In this document: positions 37,340 to 46,897 of the stretch, one piece after another
Position numbering within the stretch: position 1 is the first letter of the stretch
How the letters are laid out: the number at the start of each line of letters is the position of its first letter
Assembly (NCBI RefSeq): GCF_009389715.1
Contig: NC_052405.1
Coordinates: forward strand, 14,390,194-14,454,193
Direction of reading: 5' to 3'
DNA: 64,000 nt
DNA from: Phoenix dactylifera
Lineage: Eukaryota; Streptophyta; Magnoliopsida; Arecales; Arecaceae
Position numbers and translations under genes: made by a program
The notes under the pieces: generated by a model
What the model was told of the DNA's origin: nothing
What the model saw: the letters and a program-made list of their open reading frames with translations, nothing else
The model's database searches: none

Positions 37340-38437
37340 GCTTAGGCCTCCTTTCTCAAGCTAGAAAGGAAAAACAGAGAAGGGAAAATAGAGACTTGAC
37401 TCAATTTAAATACATCAAAGATGGAAATCAAAAAGTTTTGCTGAAGAAAGATGACATCAAAGAAAAATGAAGTTATTTTGATAAGCTATTTAATCAAAGT
37501 TACATAAATAATTTACGATGTCTAGTTCGAGATAGAAATACTAAGTATACACATAGAATTAGAATATCTGAGATATAGAAGGTCATTAAAAAGATGAAAA
37601 CAGGAAAAACAATTAGATTTGATCGAATCCCTATTGAGATATGGAAAGGCTTAGATGATGTGGAAATAACTTAGTTGAGTAATTTATTTAATAAGATTTT
37701 AATGACCAACAAAATATCTGATAAATGAAGAAGTATCATAGTACTGATTTATAAGAATAATGATGGTATTCAAAATCATTTTAACTATCTGAATATTAAA
37801 CTTATGAGCCATACTATGAAACTCTAGGTGAGGATGATTGAGCACAAATTGGGGTGCAACACTAATATATCAGAGAACTAATTCAGTTTTATGTTAGGAA
37901 GGTTGATTGTGGAAGTTATTCTTCACCTTTGGAGATTAATGGAGAATTATAGAGAAAAAATAATATTTTTACATTGTTTTTATTGACTTGGAGAAAACAT
38001 ATAAGAGGAGGCCCCATAGAATTATATCGGATGTTAGAAAAAAAATGATCTTTCATTGATATATGAATGTGATTAAGGGTATGTAAAATGGAGCAATTAC
38101 TAGCGTTAGAACACTTGGTGATAATACAATTGAGTTTCCAATCATAAAACGTATACACCAAAGTTCTGCTTTAAGTCTCTATATTTTTGTACTAGTTATG
38201 GACGAGCTTACTAGGTATATCCAAGATGACATTTCTTGGTGCATGCGGTTTATGGATGACATAGTATTAGTGGATGAAACTAAAATTGAGGTTTAGGGTT
38301 TTAGATTAAGTCGCATCAAAACGGAATACAAGAAATATAGTTTTAGTAAATTTAAAAATAGAGATGAAGATAGAGTGAAAATTAAAGATCATGAAGTTTC
38401 TAAGAGTGATCATTTTTGATATTTAGAAATGATTATT
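37340..38437 (+). mobile_element. RTE-type LINE, 5' remnant (RT)
   Basis: Conceptual translation gives reverse transcriptase pieces of the plant RTE type: IRFDRIPIEIWKGLDD, VLIYKNNDGIQNHFNYLNIK, IKLMSHTMKL, ALSLYIFVLVMDELTRYIQD and WCMRFMDDIVLVDET, the last carrying the RT active site as MDDI. There are many stops. Several sit where Trp is expected (TGG to TGA or TAG), i.e. G-to-A on this strand, as left by cytosine deamination on the other. The LINE is interrupted at 38437 by the Sirevirus and resumes at 48467. Confidence 0.8.
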
Positions 38438-38613
38438 TGAGGATGATAGTGTTATTTTGATGATTAACAAGCAATTATCTAGAGTATGTTATAAGTTAAA
38501 TCGATACTTCATTTATAAGTTTATTACTCTCAGTATATTTTGTATAAATTGATATAGATACATGTCTTTGTTCATTTGAATGAATCTAACCTTGAGATGC
38601 AGCAAAGTGTAGA

Positions 38614-39101
38614 TTGAGTCGACCCAAAGGATGATTGGGTCGACCCCGGCACATCAAGAAGTCATTTGGCACACTTCTGCAAAATTGGCACAGACAAACA
38701 GTGGTTGAGTCGACCCAAGGTAAGCATGAGTCGACCCAAACTTCAAGAACCTCAAAACATGAAAGAAATATGTTCTCTGGATTTACTGAGAGGGTCGACC
38801 CAAACAGTGGTTGAGTCGACCCAAACTTGAGTCGACCCAAACCCTGAGAGGGTCGACCCAAAGGCAAGACAGAAAGGCAGACAGAAAATGGTTCTCTGGA
38901 ATTACTGAGAGGGTCGACCCAAGAAGAAGTTGAGTCGACCCAAGTGAACTTTGAGTCGACCCAAAGAATGGTTGGGTCGACCCATGGGAAGGAAGGCTGA
39001 AATTCAAGTTTCTGTGTTTTCTGAGAGGGTCGACCCAAGGAATGTTTGAGTCGACCCAAGTGAAAGTTGGGTCGACCCAAGGACAGGTTGAGTCGACCCA
39101 A
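38614..39101 (+). promoter_or_regulatory. 21-bp-phased GTCGAC palindrome array (5' LTR)
   Basis: Sixteen GTCGAC sites start at 38618, 38639, 38709, 38730, 38794, 38815, 38831, 38852, 38913, 38934, 38955, 38976, 39029, 39050, 39071 and 39092. Eleven of the fifteen gaps are exactly 21 bp; the others are 70, 64, 61, 53 and one 16 is among those within a cluster. The consensus is TTGRGTCGACCCAA; with R=G this is a perfect 14-bp palindrome. Clusters start with a ctgagaggGTCGACCC word, so larger units of about 117 bp were also duplicated. The array lies upstream of the TATA-like box, as enhancer sites would. Confidence 0.9.
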
Positions 39102-39117
39102 GCACGGGCAGAAGCAT

Positions 39118-39227
39118 AACGGCTAGTTGTGCAGAAATGCTTTTTGGACTCCCAACGGCTATAAACGGCTAGTTTCTTCAATCCAACGGTCAGGAAGGAC
39201 TATTTGGAGGTTGGAGAAGTATTTAAG
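39118..39227 (+). promoter_or_regulatory. MSA-like AACGG sites and TATA-like box (5' LTR promoter)
   Basis: AACGG occurs at 39118, 39154, 39164 and 39185. Two contexts, CCCAACGGCTA (39151) and TCCAACGGTCA (39182), fit the MSA consensus YCYAACGGYYA that MYB3R factors bind in G2/M genes (established knowledge). TATTTAAG follows at 39220. Transcription would start near 39250. Confidence 0.6.
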
Positions 39228-39528
39228 AGGGAGTATTCATCAGAGGAAGTAAGCTTTGGAAAATACATCAAGTGCATTCAAGAGAGAACCCTAGCAAGGC
39301 AAGCTTCATCCAAGTGCTTCATTCAAGAATCAAAAGAAAGTGGTTGAGCAGATTCAAAGAGTCATCAAGAGCTTCATCCATCCTTGAAGAGTGAAGCATC
39401 TTTGACAAAGAAGAGAGAAGTCACATCAAGCGATAAATATTCTCTAAACTCTTCTTTGTAGATTATATTGTTATATTTACTCATCTAGGAGTTTAAATCT
39501 TCTTCCTTTGTTTATTAAACTACTTGTA

Positions 39529-39792
39529 AAGGTTGGTTGGTTAGCCCGCAAAACCAACGGAATAGGTTGATTGGTGAACCCGGAAAACCAATTGTAAAGG
39601 TTCGTTGGTGAGCCCGTAAAACCAACATAGGTTGTTGGTAAGCCCGTAAAACCAACGTAGGTTGTTGGTGAACCCGTAAAACCAATTGTATAGGTTCGTT
39701 GGTGAGCCCGTAAAACCAACATAGGTTTTTGGTGAACCCGGAAAACCAAAGTGTAAAGGTTTTTGGATTGTGAGCCCGGAAAACAATCCAAC
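39529..39792 (+). repeat. Array of eight hairpins with conserved loop (5' LTR leader)
   Basis: About 30-bp units each hold a short inverted repeat around a loop of the form GARCCCGKAAA. Stems: GTTGGTT/AACCAAC (39536), ATTGGT/ACCAAT (39570), GTTGGT/ACCAAC (39604, and two more), GTTGGT/ACCAAT with one wobble, TTTGGT/ACCAAA, and TTGGATTGT/ACAATCCAA (last unit, 9 bp). Stem changes are matched on both arms while the loop stays nearly constant. Placed between the predicted start of transcription and the primer site, so they would form in the RNA. Confidence 0.85.
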
Positions 39793-40002
39793 TGTAATCC
39801 GCGGGATTATAGTGAATTCCTAAGGGGTCGCTTGGGGAGTGGACGTAGGTGCTAAGGAGAGCACCGAACCACTATACTTCTTGTTGTTTGTATTGTGATT
39901 TGTTTATTTCACTAACTCATCAATTAACATAAGTAAGACAGTTAAAATCAAAGAGAAACCAATTCACCCCCCCCCTCTTGGCTTGTCACCTTGGGCAACA
40001 AG

Positions 40003-40014
40003 TGGTATCAGAGC
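40003..40014 (+). other. Primer binding site, initiator Met tRNA
   Basis: TGGTATCAGAGC begins two bases after the LTR end; this is the standard complement of the 3' end of plant initiator Met tRNA used by copia elements. Confidence 0.95.
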
Positions 40015-40063
40015 AAGGTGCTCCAATAGTACTCATTGATCTCACAATCAAGAGTTAAAGATC

Positions 40064-41149
40064 ATGACAACCCAAGTGGGATGTTCTATAGGAGAGGGAC
40101 AATTAATTGATAGACCTCCACTTTTTAATGGCATAAACTATACATATTGGAAAGCACGCATGTGCATTTTCATTCAAGCACATGACTATGATTTATGGAG
40201 TATCATAGTCAATGGACCACACACAATCACTAATCATGATAAGAAAATGGATCAGCAAAATGCAAAAGCCATGAATGTGCTATTTTGTGCATTAGATGAT
40301 AGTGAACTTAATTGCATATCTTTTTGCACAACTGCTAAGGAAATATAGAATATGCTTGAAGTTAAATATGAATGCACTAACAAATCTGAAATATCATGTG
40401 TAGAAAAAGAGCAGCATCATATTGCAAATTCATGCTTAATGGCACATGAAGATGAGATATATGAGGTACATGCTAAAACTAAAGATGATTTTACATTTGA
40501 TAAACTTCATGATGTCTTTTCTGATTTGTATTTAGAACATAAGAAACTTATTTGTAGGAACAAGAACTTGAAGAATGAAAATCAAATCCTAATAGATGAA
40601 AAACTAAAACTGACTAATGAAATTGAAATCTTAATTAAAGAAAATAAAGAACTAAATCAGAGAAATCAACTTCTCACTGAAAGCCATGATAAACTTAAGA
40701 AAAACAATGAACTGCTTTCAGAAGATAATGAAAAATTAACTAAAGAAGTTGATAATTTGAAACCTATTGTTGAAAGATTCACTCTCAGCTCTGAAAAACT
40801 GAATTTAATAATAGAAAATTCAAGAGCTGTATATGACAAAGCTGGATTGGGATATCAACCTTGGTACACTCAAAAATCTTTCGAGAATATAATTCTTAAA
40901 TCCTCCACTATTCATCCTAAAACAATTTTTCACAAATCTGGTGAAACTAATAAACAGAAACAGAAAACTGAAAATTCATTATCTGTTTTTGCTAAATCTA
41001 TGTTGTTTAAATTTAGCAAGAATATGCAGAAGTATATTACTTGTAATCCTAAAACCTGCAAACTAATAGACAAAATGGTAATTAAGAGAATATGGGTTCC
41101 AAAAGGAACAATTATAGCTAACCTGCAAGGACTTGGGTTTCTAAGTTGA
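40064..41149 (+). pseudogene. Sirevirus gag, internally deleted, one stop
   Basis: The ATG at 40064 opens MTTQVGCSIGEGQLIDRPPL and continues with FNGINYTYWKARMCIFIQAH, the N-terminal domain of copia gag. A TAG at 40346 replaces an expected Trp (EIW), after which the same frame is open to 41149. The second part is a long charged coiled coil rich in E, K, L and N (KLTNEIEILIKENKELNQRN and more), then a LGYQP motif. Such coiled coils are typical of sirevirus gag and are reported to contact dynein light chain. The middle of gag, including the CCHC zinc knuckle, is missing. Without a knuckle this gag should not package RNA. Confidence 0.8.
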
Positions 41150-44100
41150 AAACATGATCATTTTTAGCAAATGTGTCTAGCTACCCAAGATTCCAATGAA
41201 TCTGGACAATGGGTTCTCTAGACACGTGTTAAAGAATAGAACTTAAAATATAATTAAGAAGAGTGACCAAAATGGAAGAAATAATGAAATTAGTAATCCT
41301 TGCATCCTCTCATATTAAAATTGTAGCTAGTATTAATCATTTCTGTGATATAAGTGATACTTTTGGTATAAAAAGAAAATATATCCAAATTACTCCATCT
41401 TCCTATATTATGCTTCAGTTATTGATGGATAATTTACTTAATCAATAATCTTAGAATAACTCTTTGAATTCTCTATATACTTGATTGAGAGTTCTTATCC
41501 TCGGCATTATCTTCTATTGATCATAAACACAAGAATGTCTACTTGGTATATTTTTTTTATATATACATTAAGAATACCAAGATTAAATAGACTAGTTTTG
41601 GCGTATAAAATTAACTCATACTAGTATGGACTTAATCTCAAAAGACCTTGTCATTGGTTCACTTAGATTAATTTTTGCAAGGTCAAAGTTTGCTATGTAT
41701 GTCATCTAGAAAAATAAACTAGAATCATTTCTAAATCTAAAAATATTGTTTTCACCTTTAGCCTTTGAAAATTCTCCATAAGAACTTATTTGGATCTCTA
41801 GGATTGTGAACCTAGGAGATAAGCTTTCTGATTTTGTAATTGTGGAAAATTTCTCAAAGCTAATATTGGTTTTGTTCTTGGCACTTAAATTAAAATATTT
41901 TCTGCATTGGCACAAACTCACAAAAAGGGTTCAAATAAAAAAGGTTTGCAAACTATGAAAATAAAATTGTATCATGGCATAGTTTTGAAAACCAATTTCT
42001 TATTGAGTTGTGCACAGAAAATAATATTGAATACAATTGTTTCTACACCAAGAACACCATAAATAAAATAGAGTTGATAGAATCCTTGAAGAAATGAAAA
42101 AGACAATGTTGTATGATAGTCATCTACTTAAATAATTTCTGTTAAAAGCTATCATCATTGCTTGTCATACATATGGGTTCTATTAGAAAACTCCTTTTGA
42201 TCTTCTGAAAAATAGAAAATGATATATTGTATATCTTTTATATTTTTCAGTCATACATGTCATGCTTGATATATTCTTATAAAAATAATGCCAAATCTGA
42301 TAAAACAAATATTTCTTTGGATATTACTCTTCAAGCAATGCATATAGAATATTCAATGAAAAGATACTAGTTGTAGAGATATCAATTCATACTATTCTTA
42401 TTAAAACTAGATCCTTTATTGAGAATATAGTTTATTATTTTGATTCTATGTAACAATCTGAATTTTGATAGAAACAACTGTTTAAGATAATTTGATTAAA
42501 ACTTAGCTAGCACGTCTTATTGATAGTTATCTTAAGCAAATAGAATCTAAGCTAAATTGATTCTGAAAACAAGAAATTGATTTGACCTTGATGAATCTTC
42601 CTATTGCCTCACATGCTTGTTCTTGAACCATCTTGGTTAATGAAACTATCTCTTTAGTTCAAGTGACATGTGCTTGCTTATATTTAGGCAATCTCTTGAG
42701 TAAAGTGACTCAACATTCAATTATTGTCATATCTTATGTTGAGTCATCTAGTTAAGAAATATGTTGTATGAATGTTTTGTATGTTGAAGCAACTAATGAT
42801 TTTCTTTCAAGAAAGAAAAGAAGTTTGTTAATAATGCAGGATCCTTGAGCAAGAAAATGAGAGATTTCAACTTGAAGGACACCTCCACATAAGATACAAT
42901 AAACATTCACATGCAAACAAGAGAGAGGACCTTCTTCAGCCAAACGTTCACACATAAGAAATCTAGTTTGACTTGAAGAATATAGAATGAATCGGTAATT
43001 TTAGATACCTCTCTCATAAATTAACTGAGCAAAGTCTATAACTTAAATCTTATTGTGGCATGGTTAAAATCTTTAATTATTAATTTCTTGATATCATGTC
43101 TATATATGTATTAATTGACTTATGAAATTGATTCATGGTTTGCTCAAACTAAAATGTTCTTTTGCCTATATCATAACCATCAAATACACAAGTATATGCT
43201 TAAAATGCTGATTTGAGTTGACTTGTGAGAAGCTATGAATTCTTGAGCATAATGAAAATATTGTTTGCATGATATACATCTATATGATACATAAGATTAT
43301 TTCTTTATTCTGCTCTTTCATGTAAATTACTTGAGAATAACAAAAAGAGAGAGAGATAAAGAAAAGAAAATGGATCTTATTCAAGAGAAGTAAAATCTAA
43401 GTAAAGGCAAATACTTCAATCTTAAGGAAAAGAAAAACAAGCATAATACATTCGGCACATATGTGAGACTTGTGAAAGGGATAAAATCCGTAATTAATTA
43501 CACTTAAACAGGAAGAGTTTGAAGTGAACATTTTAACATTTCTATTTTGCTCATCATAGGGATGGTGCCAATGGGGAGGCTAGTGGTAGTACCCGGCACT
43601 ATTTGACCCAACTATTCGGTGTAGGGTATATTAGGGACGGCACAAGAGGGAGGCTAGTGGTAGTACCTCGTGCCCCTTCCAACTCCACCGGATAGGGAGT
43701 AAATAGAGTATAGAGCATAAGAAGGTAAAAATGAAAGACAAAGTAAATGAAAGTCAAATTTTTTAATCACTTGAAAACACACTTTAAGGATGAAATCAGT
43801 ACAAGATTATATTTAAATAGGGGGAGTTTATTTGAAAAGAATTGATTTTGATCCTTGATATGCTTGTTCTTAATATTTTAATGCATAATATATTTTGCAT
43901 GTCACATGATGTTTTGAATTATATGTTTTCAATATTCAAATAACAAAGATCTTTCCTAAATATAACTTGTAATGCTTCATGCCTATAAAATTTGATTGAA
44001 ACATGTTATTACCAACAACAACATCATTTTGTTTTAATGAATATATTTTGAAAAAAAAAAAGAATAATTTGAATTTGCAAATTAGGCAAAATGAATTGAT

Positions 44101-45770
44101 TCTGATTTAGCTTTTATCTTGCCTAACATTAGTACATAATGTCCTCCAATTTGTACCAAAATTCAATATGAATTACAAAGATTCTGAATGTGCTCTAATG
44201 TTCTTGAAATATGTGTTTTCAATCTTAATAATTTAAGATGAGCTACAATGTAGAAGATGCATATCTCAAATTATAATCCTGAAAGCCTCCTTCAAAATTT
44301 TTTTTATGAAATTCAGAATCTGATTTAGTATAAAAGCTTAAACTTAATTTAAAAATGCTTCTATCGTTGCATTTTTGTAACTTTCATTATATGCTTCAAT
44401 GATTGCATCATTTTTAAGAATAACTCAATAGGATTCCTGGATGAAAACTACGGTCTAAGAAAAATAGAATTAATTTTGATGCCTTAATTGTTTGCTCCGA
44501 TACGCATCTGAAACATATCATTTTCTATCTTATAAGTTTATTAAAATTGGTCTAAATGATGTATTTTTTAATAATCTTGATTGCGAACTAATGTTTCTAA
44601 ACATATGATTTTATTTTGATACTAAAAAGATTTATTGTGCTTCATGTATACATTGCTGAGAAACTATGACTAAGAAATTGAAATTTATAAATATACACCT
44701 TGAATGTTTTATATTTGATTCATGATCATTCTTGTTAATTTCTGAATTTAACTGTTTTACTTACAAAGCATGAATTGATATCAAGAGCCTTGCATACAAG
44801 AAAGAGACATGACTTAAAGCTAAATCATCAAAGATTACTCTATGTAAATTTGGCAAAGGACTTTTAGCATGCTTTTAATGTCAAATTGGTTTCAAACTGA
44901 TATCAATTTAAGCATATTTTGGTATTAAACTTTGTGCTTCATTGAATATCTTTTGAAAGTTGGATTTTCATGTGTACTTAATTGGTAAATCACTTGTTTT
45001 GAAAACTAAGTGAAAAGAATTCCATTTGTCTTAGTATTGAAAATTTACTTTGGAATCCACTAATGAGCTCTTATTGGCTTGCACTTTAGTGTTTCAATCC
45101 TGAGCCAATTCATTTTAATTGATTTTGATGCTATGATCTTTAAAGGAGTAAAAGAAAGTCCTTAAGAGAGCTTTAAAAGAACTTTCAAAGCCCTGAATTT
45201 TATGTATCCTACATTGCATAAATTCATATTTTGGTATCTATGCTCCAATACTTTTATATCATGAAAGAACTTTGAAGTCATTAAGAATTAAGGATTCAAC
45301 ATAATCTTATGTTTTTCGAGTATATAAGTTTTGATCTTTATCTGCTCTTATACTATACTCTAAAAATTAATTAGATTGCTTTCATGTTGCTATATACTTA
45401 ATATATTAAAAAAAAAAAGGGGTATTGGATTTTCATTCGTGCTTTCTTTGAATATTATTCTTGATACTCCTTGAAATAACTTGAAAAGGATTCCATCTAC
45501 ACTTGATTTCAAAACTATCTTTGGAATCTACATTTAGAGATCACTTCTGGCTTACATCCTAAATATCTCATTCCTAAAGCCAAACACATAGAAATAAGAT
45601 ATCATTTTATTAGGGATCATGTGCAACATGGAAACATATGTATTGAGCATATATGCATTGAAAAATAATTAGCCGACATATTCACAAAACCCTTGAGTGA
45701 AGATAGATTCTGCACGCTAAGGAGGGAATTAGGCATATGTGATCCTTTTTATTGAAGAGATATAAAAGGG
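41150..45770 (+). pseudogene. Decayed Sirevirus pol
   Basis: Only scattered copia motifs survive among many stops: a protease-like NLDNGFSRHV near 41196; integrase pieces at 41880-42220 (HWHKLTKRV; RILEEMKKTMLYDSHLL; TPFDLLKN); and an RNase H end at 45588-45750 (HIEIRYHFIRDHVQHGN; LADIFTKPLSEDRFC). RT catalytic motifs were not found by eye. This is far more damage than the near-identical LTRs would predict. Confidence 0.7.
43556..43700 (+). repeat. Paired hairpins sharing the loop aggctagtggtagtacc
   Basis: GTGCC...GGCAC (43565-43599) and GGCACAAG...CTCGTGCC (43639-43675, one mismatch) flank the same loop word GAGGCTAGTGGTAGTACC / GGAGGCTAGTGGTAGTACC. An outer CGGTG (43617) and CACCG (43685) can close a larger stem round the second hairpin. 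Function unknown. Confidence 0.6.
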
Positions 45771-46250
45771 AGCAAGCAGTCTCATGATACATTCCTCCCA
45801 TTTCTAAAAACCCATGAAACATGAGTCAAACTTGTAATCTATAGATTTCTTACTCATGTATCATTGTCCCAGAAAGAATTTGTAAGGATTGGAAGCAAGA
45901 AAATTTTTTTTAGAAGCGAAAAGGAAGAGAAAGAAAAATTTCTGAACTTGGGTCGACCCAACCCAGAATAGGGTCGACCCAACGTTGAGTCGACCCAAGA
46001 AAATTCTTGAGTCGACCCAACGTCGGGACCCCACTGTTAAAAGGGGGACCCGTGAGCTATCTAGGGCACTGTTTACCCTTTGTCCTCTTTCGAAAACCCT
46101 ATTTCCCACTCTCAAATCTTCTCCAATCATCTCCAAACAGTAGATTACTTCAAGATCTTGGAGAAATGGGACCCAAGAGAGCCGTAGCCAAGCGATCCGG
46201 AAGAGTCTCACGATCTTGTTTAGAGCCTAGGATATGTATCTAGTTCTCAT
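45771..46250 (+). other. Post-pol region with palindrome array and short leader-like frame
   Basis: Downstream of RNase H, GTCGAC sites at 45953, 45974, 45990 and 46012 sit in the same consensus as the LTR array, with spacings 21, 16 and 22. An ATG near 46165 opens MGPKRAVAKRSGRVSRSCLE and stops after 26 codons. In sireviruses an envelope-like third frame may start here; if so this one is reduced to its first residues. Confidence 0.6.
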
Positions 46251-46405
46251 ATTTATTTTGTGTTTATCATGTATCTTAAACTTTGATTAAGGAACATTGT
46301 GCTTTTGTTTTTGGCATGAATGTACTAAAATGTTCCTATTTTGATCAATGAAGTTTGAATGTTTGTTATTTTATTGTGTCTTTTCCCATGCACCTATTTG
46401 ATGAT

Positions 46406-46895
46406 AACAAAAAGGGGGAGAAGTAAAGAAAGAGTAATAGGGGGAGAAGTAAAGATAGAGTAATAAGGGGAGAAGTAAAGATAGAGTAATAAGAGGAGAA
46501 GTAAAGAAAGGAAGAGAAATAACTTATAAAACAAATTAAAAATCATATAGGAAAGCATATACATCCAAGGGGGAGCAATTTGCAACAATGAAAATGATCA
46601 ACTCAAAAATTTATATCAAATTTCAGAATTTGGCACGCACCTTTCACACCTCGATACATAACCTGAAACTCATGTTTTATCTCAAATTTTTGGAGTTTCA
46701 TCATTAATGAATTATAAATGAAAGGGGGAGTAACACAAAAAGTCAAATTGGCAACATTTAAATGATATAGGGGGAGACTTCACTCTTATATATGAAAAGC
46801 TGAAATTCAGCAAGTTAAACCCTTTCAAAAACTGAATTTAAGATAAGTATCAATAGGCTCATACTCTTTATTTTGTAATCATCAAAAAGGGGGAG
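46406..46895 (+). repeat. Multiple polypurine tracts, including a 26-bp tandem array
   Basis: GGGGGAG occurs at 46414, 46440, 46569, 46724, 46770 and 46889, with near matches at 46467 and 46493. The first four form 26-bp units (gggggagaagtaaagaaaga plus gtaata). The last one, aaaaagggggagat, touches the 3' LTR and is the expected plus-strand primer. Repeated polypurine tracts are a known sirevirus trait. Confidence 0.85.
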
Positions 46896-46897
46896 AT

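Larger units (their letters stand above)
38438..40000 (+). repeat. Sirevirus 5' LTR, 1563 bp
   Basis: TG...CA ends. Order inside: AT-rich start, GTCGAC palindrome array (38614-39101), AACGG sites (39118-39192), TATA-like TATTTAAG (39220), predicted transcript start near 39250, hairpin array (39529-39790), then a C run and the end. The upstream part is therefore U3 and the hairpins lie in R/U5. Confidence 0.93.

Noticed and set aside
38614-39101. CRISPR-like array (short repeats at regular spacing)
   Set aside because: Spacing of 21 bp, repeat of about 14 bp, position in an LTR with a second identical copy, and a plant genome context rule this out.
38586-39181. Long minus-strand open frames with repeated heptapeptides (GRLNLSL, GRPNFHL; WVDSTCP, WVDPTFT)
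   Set aside because: They are by-products of the 21-bp period (7 codons) of the palindrome array. Two frames are open at once, no start or splice context exists, and the strand is opposite to the element. A coding origin of the period was considered and judged less likely.
39477-39791. Minus-strand frames with GFTGSPTTYV-like repeats
   Set aside because: Translation of the hairpin array in two overlapping frames. Units are not multiples of three throughout, so no consistent protein repeat exists.
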